Source: Komagataeibacter xylinus (GTDB lineage Bacteria; Pseudomonadota; Alphaproteobacteria; Acetobacterales; Acetobacteraceae). From it: a stretch of 64,000 nt of DNA. Positions 10,531 through 20,334 of this stretch are shown here, in pieces. Below the pieces are notes generated by a model that ran no database searches, had not been told where the DNA came from, and saw only the letters and a list, made by a program, of their open reading frames with translations. Numbering within the stretch: the first letter of the stretch is position 1; each line of letters opens with the position of its first letter. Where the stretch lies: positions 90,460-154,459 of the forward strand of contig NZ_QQBI01000006.1 of assembly GCF_004302915.1 (NCBI RefSeq), given 5' to 3'. Made by a program: the position numbers and the translations under genes.

Positions 10531-10600
10531 GAAGCGCATTCTCCTGCCGGAGCCTGCCGCCCCGGTCAATCCCGCCAATGCAATATCACGGAGACAGCGC

Positions 10601-11878
10601 ATGTGTGGACCTGAATGGCTGGAGCGAGGCATACAGCATGTCTGGCTGCCCTACGCGCAGATGCAGACCGCCCTGCCCCCGCTACCCGCCACGCGCACGC
10701 AGGGCTGCACCATCACGCTGGCCGATGGCACGGAACTGCTGGATGGCATCGCCTCGTGGTGGACCGCCTGCCACGGCTACAACCATCCCCATATCCGCAA
10801 CGCGGTGGCGGCCCAGCTTGAGCGCATGCCGCATGTCATGTTTGGCGGCCTGGTCAATGAACCGGCCCTGACGCTGGCAGGCCGCCTTGCCGCCCTGCTG
10901 CCCGGCGACCTGGAGCGGGTATTCTTTACGGATTCCGGCTCAGTCGCGGTCGAGGTGGCCATGAAGATGGCCATCCAGTACTGGCTCAACCGGGGCCAGA
11001 CCGGGCGCACGAAGCTGCTGGCCTTTCGCGGCGGCTACCATGGCGATACCATCGCCACCATGGCCGTATGCGACCCGGAGGAAGGCATGCACAGCCTTTA
11101 TAACGGTGCGCTGCCCACGCATTTTATCGCCGACCTGCCGGTCGATGCCACGAGCACCGCAGCCCTTGATGCCCTGCTGGCACAAAACGCAGGCAGCATT
11201 GCCGCCATCATTACCGAACCCCTGGTGCAGGGCGCAGGCGGCATGCTGTTCCATGCCCCCGAAGTGCTGCGCACCCTGCGCACCCTGGCCGACCGCCATG
11301 GCGTGCTGCTGATCCTTGATGAGATCTTTACCGGCTTTGGCCGTACCGGCACGATGTTCGCCTGCGAGCAGGCCGGAATCGTGCCTGATATCATCACGCT
11401 TTCAAAGGCATTGACCGGAGGCACGATGGCGCTGGCCGCCACTGTTGCGCACAGGCATGTATTCGAGGCCTTCCTGTCCGATGATCCGTTGCATGCACTC
11501 ATGCATGGGCCGACCTTCATGGCCAATGCCCTGGCCTGCGCCTGTGCCAATGCCTCGCTCGACCTGTTTGCAACCGAACCCCGCCTGCAGCAGGTGGCCC
11601 GTATTGAAGCACAGCTGCGCGCCGGGCTCGAACCCTGTCGTGCCCTGCCCCATGTGGTTGACGTGCGTGTCATGGGGGCCATTGGCGTGGTGGAACTTGA
11701 CCGCATACGTGACATGAATGCGTTCAAGACCGCCCTGATCGCACAGGGCGTATGGGTACGTCCCTTCCGTAATATCGTTTACCTGACGCCTGCTTTCACC
11801 ATCACGCCCGCCGAACTCAGCCATCTTTGTGCTGCAATCCATACGGTTCTGGGGGATATGCCGCCGGATCAGCGCTAG
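10601..11878 (+). CDS. bioA: Adenosylmethionine-8-amino-7-oxononanoate aminotransferase
   Basis: A 425-residue class III aminotransferase that makes 7,8-diaminopelargonic acid using SAM as amino donor. The N-terminus (LPYAQMQ, then LLDGIASWWTACHGYNHP), LILDEIFTGFGRTG and the PLP lysine in TLSKALTGG are typical of BioA. The ATG at 10601 follows GGAGA about 8 bases upstream. It is transcribed divergently from bioF across a 70-base intergenic region, which must hold both promoters. I saw no BioR-type or BirA-type palindrome there. Confidence 0.96.
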   Translation: MCGPEWLERGIQHVWLPYAQMQTALPPLPATRTQGCTITLADGTELLDGIASWWTACHGYNHPHIRNAVAAQLERMPHVMFGGLVNEPALTLAGRLAALLPGDLERVFFTDSGSVAVEVAMKMAIQYWLNRGQTGRTKLLAFRGGYHGDTIATMAVCDPEEGMHSLYNGALPTHFIADLPVDATSTAALDALLAQNAGSIAAIITEPLVQGAGGMLFHAPEVLRTLRTLADRHGVLLILDEIFTGFGRTGTMFACEQAGIVPDIITLSKALTGGTMALAATVAHRHVFEAFLSDDPLHALMHGPTFMANALACACANASLDLFATEPRLQQVARIEAQLRAGLEPCRALPHVVDVRVMGAIGVVELDRIRDMNAFKTALIAQGVWVRPFRNIVYLTPAFTITPAELSHLCAAIHTVLGDMPPDQR

Positions 11879-11939
11879 GCCATCAGGGACTGATCTGGTA
11901 TGGAAGCATATGACTTTTTTTCAGCATAGATCCTGGCGC

Positions 11940-12167
11940 ATGACAAATCATGACAGCAAGCGGCAGATCGTACTGAAGATCCTGTCGGATGGTCAGGCGC
12001 GTTCCGTCAAGGAAATTGGCGACCTGTTTCCCGAACTTGGCACCTATCATGCCCGCCTGGCGCTGCAGGCCCTACGCAATCAGGGGCTGGTCACGGTGGA
12101 AGACGCGCCGGGGGCGAGCGATGGCCGCAAGCGCAAGGTCTGGCGGCTGGTCAAGCCAACCGCCTGA
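11940..12167 (+). CDS. Small winged-helix-like hypothetical protein
   Basis: A 75-residue basic protein. The order of helices (RQIVLKILSDG, then VKEIGDLFP, then HARLALQALRNQGLV) and the basic wing GRKRKVWRL resemble a winged-helix DNA-binding domain. There are no other domains. An earlier ATG at 11910 would add ten residues; neither start has a strong ribosome site, so the N-terminus is unsure. It follows bioA by 61 bases and is convergent with the DUF4167 gene. A 9-bp hairpin (GACCCCCGC, 12175-12202) without a T-run lies just after the stop. A role in biotin regulation would be speculation. Confidence 0.6.
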   Translation: MTNHDSKRQIVLKILSDGQARSVKEIGDLFPELGTYHARLALQALRNQGLVTVEDAPGASDGRKRKVWRLVKPTA

Positions 12168-12212
12168 ATGAAATGACCCCCGCAGCAGCGCTGGCGGGGG
12201 TCGGCCCGTCTG

Positions 12213-12773
12213 TCAGGACGGGGTGGATTCCAGTTCTTCCTTCTTGCCTGCGGCAGGCTTGGCGCGGCTGCTGCGGCGCGGCGCGCGGGGTGCGCGCGGC
12301 GCGGGGGCCGGTGCGGCTTCAGGGGCTACGTCAATCGTGGGCTGGGGGGCGGTTTCCGCAGGCTCGATCACGGCCGGCTGCTCGGCTGCGGGCTCGGCGG
12401 GTTCCTCAGCGGCGTTCTCGCTGGGCTGGCGGTTCTCGACGGGGCGCGGCTGCCGGTTGGACATACGCTCCTGGCGTTCCTGCTGGCTCTGCTGGGCTGC
12501 CTGCGTCATGGCGTTGAGAATGCGGAAATAATGTTCGGCATGCTGGAAATAGGCTTCCGCCATGACGCGGTCGCCGCTGCCGCTGGCGTCGCGGCCAAGC
12601 TGGAGGTATTTCTCAAACAGCTGCTGTGCCGTGCCCCGCACGCGCAGGTCCGGGCCATTGCTGTCAAATACATGGTTGCGGTTCAACGGGATCTGGCCAT
12701 TATTATGGCGTACGGTTCCGCCACTGCTGCCGCCCGAACGATGGTGACGGCTCCGCATGCGTTTCATGTTCAT
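12213..12773 (-). CDS. DUF4167 family protein
   Basis: About 186 residues. The N-terminus is a short arginine-rich segment, followed by the conserved DUF4167 core (about 25-90) that contains VFDSNGPDLRVRG and a helical AEAYFQHAEHYFRI stretch. The rest is a low-complexity tail rich in Pro, Ala and Glu that ends in basic residues. The family is almost confined to Alphaproteobacteria, lies next to prmC and prfA as here, and has no settled function; its basic ends suggest nucleic-acid or ribosome contact, which is inference. The start at 12773 is one of several nearby Met codons and is uncertain. Confidence 0.8.
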   Translation of the reverse strand: MNMKRMRSRHHRSGGSSGGTVRHNNGQIPLNRNHVFDSNGPDLRVRGTAQQLFEKYLQLGRDASGSGDRVMAEAYFQHAEHYFRILNAMTQAAQQSQQERQERMSNRQPRPVENRQPSENAAEEPAEPAAEQPAVIEPAETAPQPTIDVAPEAAPAPAPRAPRAPRRSSRAKPAAGKKEELESTPS

Positions 12774-13041
12774 AAGCTGTCGCAGCACTTTCCTGTTGCC
12801 GGTCGCTGGCGCTGCCCTGGACCGTGGGGCGGTCTCTGCCCGTCCCGTCTGTTGCCATGTTGATTGTCCGGCACGACACCGGACGCGGATCCCTGCGCAT
12901 GGCGGAACCTGTCAAGGGTTCGGGTCGCCTGTATTTCTGTTTTGCAATCGGGATCGCCCGCGGGGAATGGAACAGCAATCAACCCGCTTTTCGTTTTCCC
13001 TGCGTTTTGGCAATATAACCTGCACGTTTCTTTCTGCCAAA

Positions 13042-13905
13042 TTATTTTTTCACCACCAGCGCACGCCCTATTCCGCCAAGATCGGGGCGTATTTCCACAA
13101 TATCCAGTCCCGCCGCACGCATGAGTGCGGGCACGCTCTCATCCTGGCCAATGCCAAGCTCCAGCACGCCCAGCCCCCCCGGAGCCAGCAGGCATGGCAG
13201 GATCGTGGCCAGGGCACGGTAGGCGACAAGCCCGTCAGGCCCGCCATCAAGCGCGCGCGCGGGTTCATGGGCCACCACATCGGGCATGAGGGTGGCCAGA
13301 TCGGCATGCGGAATATAGGGCGGGTTGCTCAGAACAAGGTCGAACGGCCCCTCAACCCCATCGGCCCAGTTGCAGCACAGCATATGACTGCGTGCGGCCA
13401 GTCCGTTGCGCGTGGCGTTGAGGGCGGCGAGCGCCACAGCCTGCGGGTTGAGGTCCGTGCCAATACCATGGGCGTGCGGATATTCCGCGAGGGTGGCCAG
13501 AAGCAGGCAGCCCGTGCCGGTGCCGATATCAAGCACGCGCAGCGGGGCGTTGCGGTCAGGCAGGTGGTCGAGCACGGCCTCGACAAGGGTTTCGGTGTCG
13601 GCACGGGGGATGAGGGTTGCGGGTGACACCGCAAGGTCGAGCGACCAGAACCCGGCCTGCCCGGTAATATAGGCCATGGGCTCGTAACGCAGGCGGCGGG
13701 CCAGCACCTGGGCAAATTGTGCCTGGGCAGCATCTGTCAGCCTGTCGATGCGGAGCAGGCCGGCAAGGTCGGTCCCGGCCGCGTGGGACGCAAGCAGGCG
13801 GGCCTCGCGCTGGGGGGCCTCGATGCCTGCGGCCTGCAGTTGCTGCGTCGCATCACGCAACAGGTGGCGCAAATTTGTGGGCGCTGGTGTCATGGCATCT
13901 TTCAT
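13042..13905 (-). CDS. prmC: Peptide chain release factor N5-glutamine methyltransferase
   Basis: A 287-residue PrmC/HemK. It methylates the glutamine of the GGQ motif in release factors. It has an N-terminal helical substrate domain, a SAM site VLDIGTGTGCLL and the catalytic NPPY motif (SNPPYIP). The start at 13905 has GGAAAG 8 bases upstream; a GTG at 13908 is adjacent. Its partner prfA is on the same strand but 504 bases upstream, separated by a gene on the other strand, so coupling is looser than the usual overlap. Confidence 0.95.
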   Translation of the reverse strand: MKDAMTPAPTNLRHLLRDATQQLQAAGIEAPQREARLLASHAAGTDLAGLLRIDRLTDAAQAQFAQVLARRLRYEPMAYITGQAGFWSLDLAVSPATLIPRADTETLVEAVLDHLPDRNAPLRVLDIGTGTGCLLLATLAEYPHAHGIGTDLNPQAVALAALNATRNGLAARSHMLCCNWADGVEGPFDLVLSNPPYIPHADLATLMPDVVAHEPARALDGGPDGLVAYRALATILPCLLAPGGLGVLELGIGQDESVPALMRAAGLDIVEIRPDLGGIGRALVVKK

Positions 13906-13935
13906 CACAGCTGCTTTCCGTCATACTGGGGCATC

Positions 13936-14397
13936 ATGTACCTGCCTGCCCTTTCATCGCGCCTTGCGCGCATGCTCCTGGCCGCCATGCTGTGCGCTGG
14001 CGCTTCCCCTGCCCTCGCCGGGTCGTTCGATGTCAGGGACGACTACGGCATGGGGGAGATTTCGGAGGCCGAGCGGTTTTATGTCGATGAGCAGCTCGTC
14101 GCCACCTTTCAGCTTGACGCGAACCATACCAGCCAGACGGTCCATGTCGATACCGCGATGGGGCGCCTCAACCACAGCTACGCCCTGTGCGGGGAAATTT
14201 ACATCCGCCGCCCCGGTGGCAAGATCGAGATCCATCAGGTCAGCGGCGAAGGCGTGCTGTATCATCCCGATGGCCACCATTTTGAGGCCATTGCCTCGCG
14301 CAATTTCACCGAATTCTATCTTGTCGATGAAGATGAGCCCGAAAGCGTCGAGCGCCATCCCGGCCATAGCAGCCTGTGCGCCGCACCCACGTCCTGA
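13936..14397 (+). CDS. Secreted hypothetical protein lying antisense between prfA and prmC
   Basis: A 153-residue protein with a clear Sec signal peptide (about 1-28, cleavage after SPALA). The mature part is acidic and polar, with no cysteine pairs or repeats that I recognise; it contains DDYGMGEISEAERFYVDEQ and ends near HPGHSSLCAAPTS. I do not recognise the family. It sits on the plus strand between prfA and prmC, 30 bases from the prmC start and 12 bases from the prfA stop, so any prfA-prmC read-through transcript would be antisense to it. The coherent signal peptide argues that it is a real gene. Confidence 0.7.
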   Translation: MYLPALSSRLARMLLAAMLCAGASPALAGSFDVRDDYGMGEISEAERFYVDEQLVATFQLDANHTSQTVHVDTAMGRLNHSYALCGEIYIRRPGGKIEIHQVSGEGVLYHPDGHHFEAIASRNFTEFYLVDEDEPESVERHPGHSSLCAAPTS

Positions 14398-14409
14398 ACG
14401 GGGCTTCCC

Positions 14410-15471
14410 TCAGCCCTCATCCGCCGCAAGCAGGGCGGCCTGTTCTTCCTGCGTCAGGGCATCGACGAATTCATCGAGTTCACCCGCCATCACGCGGTCG
14501 ATCTTGTAAAGCGTGAGGCCGATGCGGTGGTCGGTCACGCGACCTTGGGGAAAATTGTAGGTGCGGATGCGCTCGGAGCGGTCGCCCGTGCCCACCTGAG
14601 CGCGGCGGTCGGCGGCGCGGGTTTCGTGGGCGGCGGCGCGATTGCGCTCATACAGGCGCGCGCGCAGGATCTTCATGGCCTTGGCGCGATTCTTGTGCTG
14701 GCTCTTCTCTTCCTGCATCGCCACCACGATATTGGTGGGCAGATGGGTGATGCGCACCGCGCTCTCGGTCTTGTTGACGTGCTGCCCCCCTGCTCCGGAT
14801 GCCCGGTAGACATCAATGCGCAGGTCACCTTCATTGACCTCGACATCCACTTCTTCCGCCTCGGGCAGCACGGCCACGGTGACGGTGGAGGTATGGATGC
14901 GACCCTGGCTCTCGGTCGCCGGCACGCGCTGCACGCGGTGCACGCCGGATTCATATTTCAGCCGGGCGAATACGCCCCGCCCGGTAATGCTGGCAATGCC
15001 CTCGCGCAGGCCACCGAGTTCGGACTGGTCATATTCCAGAATCTCGAAACGCCAGCCGCGCTGGTCGGCATAGCGCTGGTAGGCGCCAAACAGTTCGGCA
15101 GCGAACAGCCCGGCCTCGTCACCACCCGCGGCGGGGCGGATTTCAAGGATGGCGCTGCGTTCATCCGCCTCGTCACGCGGCAGCATGGCCAGGCGGATGT
15201 CGTGGCGCAGGCCCGGGATCTGCGTGCGCAGTTCGTCAAGTTCGGCCTGGGCGAGTTCGCGCATCTCGGGGTCAGCGAGCATCTGGCTGGCATCGCGCTC
15301 GGCCTCTTCCGCCCCGCGCAGCGCGTTTACGCGCGAGACAATCGGCTCAAGCTCGGCATACTCGCGTGAGGCCTGCGTGAAGTCGCTGCCCGACAGGCCC
15401 TGGGCCAGAAGAGCCTGCAATTCCTCGCACCGGCCAACGATCCGGTCCAGGCGTTCGTCGAATTTTGACAC
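14410..15471 (-). CDS. prfA: Peptide chain release factor 1
   Basis: A 353-residue RF1. It carries the PAT stop-codon recognition tripeptide (RVPATES) that distinguishes RF1 from RF2 and the catalytic GGQ in [11 protein letters not shown]. It releases peptides at UAA and UAG. The hisS stop is two bases upstream, so hisS and prfA are co-transcribed. Confidence 0.98.
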   Translation of the reverse strand: MSKFDERLDRIVGRCEELQALLAQGLSGSDFTQASREYAELEPIVSRVNALRGAEEAERDASQMLADPEMRELAQAELDELRTQIPGLRHDIRLAMLPRDEADERSAILEIRPAAGGDEAGLFAAELFGAYQRYADQRGWRFEILEYDQSELGGLREGIASITGRGVFARLKYESGVHRVQRVPATESQGRIHTSTVTVAVLPEAEEVDVEVNEGDLRIDVYRASGAGGQHVNKTESAVRITHLPTNIVVAMQEEKSQHKNRAKAMKILRARLYERNRAAAHETRAADRRAQVGTGDRSERIRTYNFPQGRVTDHRIGLTLYKIDRVMAGELDEFVDALTQEEQAALLAADEG

Positions 15472-15473
15472 GC

Positions 15474-16730
15474 TCAGCCCCCTGCGGCGGTTCCGGCCTG
15501 CAGGGCGGCGGCCACGCCATCAAGGGGTACCTCGGTCTGCTGCCCGCTATCGAGGTTCTTGAGCTGGGCTACGCCGCGTGCAATCTCGTCGCTGCCGATC
15601 ACCACGACATGCGAGGCCTTCATGCGATTGGCGCGTTCCATGCGGCGCTTCATGTTGCCGCGATAGGACGTTTCGGCCCGGATGCCAGCAGCCCGCAGGC
15701 CCTGCAGCACGGTCAGGGATACGGCCTGCGCATCCGCCCCCATCGGCACGACGGCCACCGGGCGCGCCTCGGACGGCACATCCTCAAGCAGCATGGACAG
15801 GCGCTCGATCCCGCCCGCCCAGCCAATGGCTGGCGTGGCGGGGCCACCCATTTCGGCCACGAGGCCATCGTAGCGCCCCCCCGCCAGCACGGTGCCCTGC
15901 GCGCCAAGGCGCTCGGTCACGAACTCGAAGGCGGTATGCCCGTAATAATCCAGGCCCCGCACAATGCGCGGATTTTCCCTAAAGCGCACGCCCATCGTAT
16001 CCAGCGTGCTGCGCAGGCCATCCCAAAAAGCCTGGGCCTCGGGCGTAAGGAACTGGGCAATGGTAGGGGAATCCGCCACCAGCGCACGGTCCTGCGGGGC
16101 CTTGCTATCGAGAATGCGCAGCGGGTTACGCTCCAGCCGGGCTTGACTGTCGGCGGAAAGTTCGGCGCGCCGTTCGCTGAAATAGGCGATCAGCGCCGTG
16201 CGCCAGGCATCACGGCTGGCGCTGTCGCCCAGCGTGTTGAGCTCCAGCACCACTTCATCGCCAATGCCAAGCGCGTGCAGCACGTCGCGGCCCATGGCAA
16301 TGACCTCGGCATCGGCCAGCGGCTCGGCGGAACCCAGCAGTTCGGCACCGATCTGGTGGAACTGGCGGTAGCGTCCCTTCTGCGGGCGCTCGTAGCGGAA
16401 CATCGGCCCGGCGTAAAACACCTTCTGCGGCAGCGACTGGGTCAGCCCGTTGGTGACCAGGGCGCGGCAGATGGCCGCCGTGCCCTCGGGCCGCAGGGTC
16501 AGGGATTCACCGCCACGGTCCTCGAATGTGTACATCTCTTTCGAGACAACATCGGACGTATCGCCCAGCGAGCGCGAAAAGACCCGCGTATCCTCGAACA
16601 CGGGGGTCGACCACTCGTCAAACCCGTACAGGCCGACAATGCGGCGCGCGGTTTCCACTACATGGTTGAACCGCCTGCGTTCCTCACCAATCAGGTCATG
16701 GGTGCCACGAACGGGCTGTAAGCTGCTCAC
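15474..16730 (-). CDS. hisS: Histidyl-tRNA synthetase
   Basis: A 418-residue class II aminoacyl-tRNA synthetase. Motif 1 is in the N-terminal region ([12 protein letters not shown]), motif 2 contains [19 protein letters not shown], and the HisRS-specific [13 protein letters not shown] and GGRYDGL motifs follow; the C-terminal anticodon domain ends the protein. It is 89 bases downstream of ispG and 2 bases upstream of prfA on the same strand. Confidence 0.98.
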   Translation of the reverse strand: MSSLQPVRGTHDLIGEERRRFNHVVETARRIVGLYGFDEWSTPVFEDTRVFSRSLGDTSDVVSKEMYTFEDRGGESLTLRPEGTAAICRALVTNGLTQSLPQKVFYAGPMFRYERPQKGRYRQFHQIGAELLGSAEPLADAEVIAMGRDVLHALGIGDEVVLELNTLGDSASRDAWRTALIAYFSERRAELSADSQARLERNPLRILDSKAPQDRALVADSPTIAQFLTPEAQAFWDGLRSTLDTMGVRFRENPRIVRGLDYYGHTAFEFVTERLGAQGTVLAGGRYDGLVAEMGGPATPAIGWAGGIERLSMLLEDVPSEARPVAVVPMGADAQAVSLTVLQGLRAAGIRAETSYRGNMKRRMERANRMKASHVVVIGSDEIARGVAQLKNLDSGQQTEVPLDGVAAALQAGTAAGG

Positions 16731-16819
16731 TACGCGATATTCCTGTATTCAGTCCGATGGCCCGCACGCAGGCCACCGGTCAGGCCGCGTGCCCCTTGGC
16801 CGGGCATGCGGCGTTTGAC

Positions 16820-17980
16820 TCAGTCCGTGGTGGACATGCTGGCCTCGCGGGCCATTTCCTCGGCGGGGGTGTTGTTGGCATCCGCCTTTTCCAGCACGGC
16901 CACCTTCTTCTCCACCAGCTCCACGATATGCTCGATCATGTCGCCCGCAGGCATGGTGTGGTCCTGCTTGCCGGCGGAATAGACCATGTGGCGGCCCGAA
17001 CCGCCGCCGGTCACGCCGATATCGGTCATCAGCGCCTCGCCGGGGCCATTGACCACGCAGCCGATGATCGACAGCGTCATGGGGGTCTTGATATGGGCCA
17101 GGCGGTCTTCCAGCGTCTGCACGGTCTCGATCACGTTGAAGCCCTGCCGCGCGCAGGACGGGCAGGAAATGATCTTCACGCCACGATGGCGCAGGCCCAG
17201 CGACTTCAGGATATCCCAGCCGACCAGCACTTCCTCTTCCGGCTCCGCCGAGAGCGAGACGCGCATCGTGTCACCCACGCCCGCCCACAGAAGGTTGCCC
17301 AGCCCGATGGAGGACTTGACCGTGCCCGCGCGCTTGCTGCCCGCCTCGGTAATGCCGATATGCAGCGGGTGGTCGCATACATCGGCAAGCTGCTGGTAGG
17401 CCGCGACCGCCATGAACACGTCCGACGCCTTCACGCTGATCTTGAACTCGTGGAAGTCATGATCCTCAAGGATCTTGGCGTGTTCGAGCGCGCTTTCCAC
17501 CAGGGCCTCGGGGTTGGGCTCGCCGTATTTTTCCAGCAAGTGCTTCTCAAGCGAACCGGCATTGACGCCGATGCGGATGGAGCAGTTGTGGTCCTTCGCC
17601 GCCTTCACCACCTCGCGCACGCGCTCGGCGCTGCCGATGTTGCCGGGGTTGATGCGCAGGCACGCGGCGCCGGCCTGGGCGGCCTCGATGGCGCGCTTGT
17701 AGTGGAAGTGGATGTCGGCCACGATCGGCACGTTCACTTCGCGCACGATCTCGGCCAGTGCCTTCGTGCTCTCCTCATCGGGGCAGGACACGCGCACGAT
17801 ATCCACGCCCGCAAGCTCGGCGCGGCGGATCTGCGCGATCGTGGCCTCGGCATCGGTGGTCAGGGTGTTGGTCATGGTCTGCACCGAAACCGGGGCATCA
17901 CCACCGACCGGCACGCTGCCGACATGGATCTGCCGCGACTTGCGGCGTTCGATGTGCTGATAGGGACGATAGCTGCTCAT
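16820..17980 (-). CDS. ispG: 4-hydroxy-3-methylbut-2-en-1-yl diphosphate synthase
   Basis: A 386-residue IspG (GcpE). This [4Fe-4S] enzyme turns methylerythritol cyclodiphosphate into HMBPP in the MEP pathway. The TIM-barrel N-terminus ([15 protein letters not shown]) and the cluster cysteines in SCPSCARQ and [10 protein letters not shown] are present. The ATG at 17980 has GGAGGG just upstream. Other isoprenoid genes in the window are dxs and ispA. It lies in the conserved run RodZ-like gene, ispG, hisS, prfA. Confidence 0.97.
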   Translation of the reverse strand: MSSYRPYQHIERRKSRQIHVGSVPVGGDAPVSVQTMTNTLTTDAEATIAQIRRAELAGVDIVRVSCPDEESTKALAEIVREVNVPIVADIHFHYKRAIEAAQAGAACLRINPGNIGSAERVREVVKAAKDHNCSIRIGVNAGSLEKHLLEKYGEPNPEALVESALEHAKILEDHDFHEFKISVKASDVFMAVAAYQQLADVCDHPLHIGITEAGSKRAGTVKSSIGLGNLLWAGVGDTMRVSLSAEPEEEVLVGWDILKSLGLRHRGVKIISCPSCARQGFNVIETVQTLEDRLAHIKTPMTLSIIGCVVNGPGEALMTDIGVTGGGSGRHMVYSAGKQDHTMPAGDMIEHIVELVEKKVAVLEKADANNTPAEEMAREASMSTTD

Positions 17981-18115
17981 TTCTGTGCCCTCCACATTAA
18001 GGCGGCGGTATGTGCTCCGGCCCGCCGTGGCGGGGCGTGGCACGGCCCGATGGTCTGTTACATGCCGGTTCCCGGCATGGCGGCCACATTGTGGACCATG
18101 CCGTAGGAGACCCTT

Positions 18116-19246
18116 TTACTCCGGATTGATGTGCTGCGGGAGGGGCGGAGAGAGATTATTGCCGCTCCCTGTGGCGGTTGTGCCGCCTGGCTGCACGGAT
18201 GAAGGCATTGGCGGGTGGATATTTGCCGCAGGCGCGGCATGCAGCACCGAGCCATCAGCCACGGCTGCCGGGGTGAGCGGGATATTGTGCCGCACTTCCC
18301 CGTTGCGGCCCAGCGGCTGGGTCGTGACCCCGCCCGCGGCAAGCGTCAGGCCGCCCGCATTGCCCACGGTCAGTTCCAGGCCGGTCTGGCCCTGCGGTGT
18401 CTGCCATGTCTCGCCGGGCTGGAGCACGTGGTCATACAGCACGGGGCCACCATGCTTGCGCACCTGCACCCAGGTCGTGGCCGATGCGTTCAGGGTCACG
18501 CTGTCGCCAGCCGCAACCGGGGCTGGCGTGGCCGGGGCCTGCTGGGCCAGCACGTTGCGGTCCTCGCCCATTTTCTCGAGCGGCTGCGCAGGTGCGGCAG
18601 GTGCCGGCATGGGCGGGAGCACTGCCGCGGGCGGCAGCGTGGCAGGCGTTCCGGTCAGCGCCTCGCGCTCCTGCGGTGGCAGGGGCTGGGGCGCGGGCCG
18701 TTCATCCGTGGGTGGCAGCACCGAGGCCACCTGCGGCGACGCGGTCGTGCCCGATGACACGCCCGGCAGGGTCAGCTTGGCCGGAAGGTCATGAATGCCC
18801 TGCGAGCCGGTAAGCTTGTACCACCCCGCATAGGCTCCCACCAGAATGACGAGGCCGCACAGCAGGAGCACGCCGGTTGGCAGCCCCCGGTCAGGCAGCG
18901 GCACGGGAAAGGACAGTTCGGCCTTGCGGGTAAAGGCCCCCCGGCTTTCGATCTTGAAGCGTTCGGCAAGCTGTTCGCCTTCCAGCCCCAGCGCATTGGC
19001 GTAGCTGCGCAGGAAGCCGATGGCATAGGCCGAGCCGGGAAGTTCGCCGGGGCGCCCCTCCTCAAGGGCCTGCAGGTAAGGCAGGCGGATGCGCAGCCAT
19101 GCCGCGACATCGGGCAGGTTCCAGCCCAGCTCCTCGCGGCGCGCGCGCAGCATGTCACCAACCGAAGCGATGGGAGTGGTGCCCGGTGCTGGCGCAGGCG
19201 CGCCCGGCGTTGCCTTGCCACGGAAAATGCGCTTGCCGTCGGTCAT
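18116..19246 (-). CDS. RodZ-like helix-turn-helix membrane protein (HTH plus DUF4115)
   Basis: A 376-residue bitopic protein. An N-terminal HTH (about 28-95) is followed by a single membrane segment (about 125-145), a Pro/Ala-rich periplasmic linker and a C-terminal DUF4115 domain (about 250-335). This is the RodZ plan, linking MreB to cell-wall elongation. It is upstream of ispG as in many Alphaproteobacteria. Its ATG overlaps the stop of the FMN oxidoreductase gene (4 bases). The linker is unusually proline-rich. Confidence 0.8.
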   Translation of the reverse strand: MTDGKRIFRGKATPGAPAPAPGTTPIASVGDMLRARREELGWNLPDVAAWLRIRLPYLQALEEGRPGELPGSAYAIGFLRSYANALGLEGEQLAERFKIESRGAFTRKAELSFPVPLPDRGLPTGVLLLCGLVILVGAYAGWYKLTGSQGIHDLPAKLTLPGVSSGTTASPQVASVLPPTDERPAPQPLPPQEREALTGTPATLPPAAVLPPMPAPAAPAQPLEKMGEDRNVLAQQAPATPAPVAAGDSVTLNASATTWVQVRKHGGPVLYDHVLQPGETWQTPQGQTGLELTVGNAGGLTLAAGGVTTQPLGRNGEVRHNIPLTPAAVADGSVLHAAPAANIHPPMPSSVQPGGTTATGSGNNLSPPLPQHINPE

Positions 19247-20334
19247 CCGTAGCGGGCCCTCTCTTCCTGACGGATCAGGGCATCGATGGCCTGATCGACC
19301 AGCTGATTGATAATTTCGCTGACCGGCTGCTCGGCGGTGATCATGCCCACGGACTGCCCGGCCATGACCGATCCATTCTCCACATCGCCATCGATCACGG
19401 CACGGCGCAGGGCACCCGCCCAGAAATGCTCGATATCAAGCTGGGCGGCTTCCTTGGTCAGTTCACCACCCTGAAAGCGGCGCAGCGTTTCCGCCTGGTG
19501 CTGCATGAAGCGCCTAGTGCCTGCATTGTTCAGCCCGCGCACCGGAATGACCGGAAAGCGCTCGTCAAGCTGCACGGATGTCACGGCATCACGCGCGTTG
19601 GCGCGGATGAAGGCCTTCTTGAAGTTTTCATGCGCGATGCTCTCGCGTGAGGCGGCAAAGCGCGTGCCAAGCTGTGCGCCCGATGCGCCCTGCTCAAGGT
19701 AGGACAGGATCGCATCCCCCCGCCCCAGCCCACCTGCCACGAACACCGGCACGTCATGGATATGGGGCAGGATTTCCTGCGCGAGCACCGTCAGCGACAC
19801 GGGGCCGACATGCCCGCCTGCTTCCGATCCCTCGATCACCAGCGCATCGACGCCCAGCCGCACCAGCCGCTTGGCCAGCACGAAGGCGGGCGCGAACGCA
19901 ATGACCTTTGCACCCCCGTCCTTGATGGCACGGATGACCGGCCCGGACGGGATGCCGCCCGCCAGCACCACATGCGTAATGCCCGCGCGGATGCACACCT
20001 GCACCAGGTCATCAAGCCGGGGGTGCATGGTGATCAGGTTCACGCCAAAGGGCTTCTTGGTCAGCACCTGTGTCGCCGCGATTTCCTCGGCCAGGCGCTC
20101 GGGCTCCATCGCGCCGCAGGCCAGCACGCCAAAGCCGCCCGCGTTGGAAATGGCCGAGACAAGGTTGCGCTCGCTCACCCACGACATGGCACCCGCCAGC
20201 AACGCGTATTCGCTGCCCAGGAAGCGCGTGCCACGACCCCACAGGTGGTCGAGGCGGGCACGGGCCTCCCTGCGGCGCGCGGGGTCGGTCAGGGCGGACG
20301 GGGCATCAGGGGTGGCGGCCATGGTGGTGCTCAC
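19243..20334 (-). CDS. NAD(P)H-dependent FMN oxidoreductase, nitronate monooxygenase/FabK family
   Basis: A 363-residue TIM-barrel flavoprotein of the 2-nitropropane dioxygenase family. FMN-phosphate binding motifs are visible: SNAGGFGVLA, VIEGSEAGGHVG and VFVAGGLGRGDA. Members are nitronate monooxygenases or enoyl-ACP reductase II; the sequence alone does not decide between them. The GTG at 20334 overlaps the lysC stop (GTGA), with an internal ATG at 20322 as alternative. Coupling to lysC and to the RodZ-like gene is conserved in relatives but does not explain the substrate. Confidence 0.82.
   Translation of the reverse strand: MSTTMAATPDAPSALTDPARRREARARLDHLWGRGTRFLGSEYALLAGAMSWVSERNLVSAISNAGGFGVLACGAMEPERLAEEIAATQVLTKKPFGVNLITMHPRLDDLVQVCIRAGITHVVLAGGIPSGPVIRAIKDGGAKVIAFAPAFVLAKRLVRLGVDALVIEGSEAGGHVGPVSLTVLAQEILPHIHDVPVFVAGGLGRGDAILSYLEQGASGAQLGTRFAASRESIAHENFKKAFIRANARDAVTSVQLDERFPVIPVRGLNNAGTRRFMQHQAETLRRFQGGELTKEAAQLDIEHFWAGALRRAVIDGDVENGSVMAGQSVGMITAEQPVSEIINQLVDQAIDALIRQEERARYG

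Noticed and set aside
15465..16721. A 418-codon plus-strand frame across hisS
   Set aside because: Mirror of hisS with no family motif.
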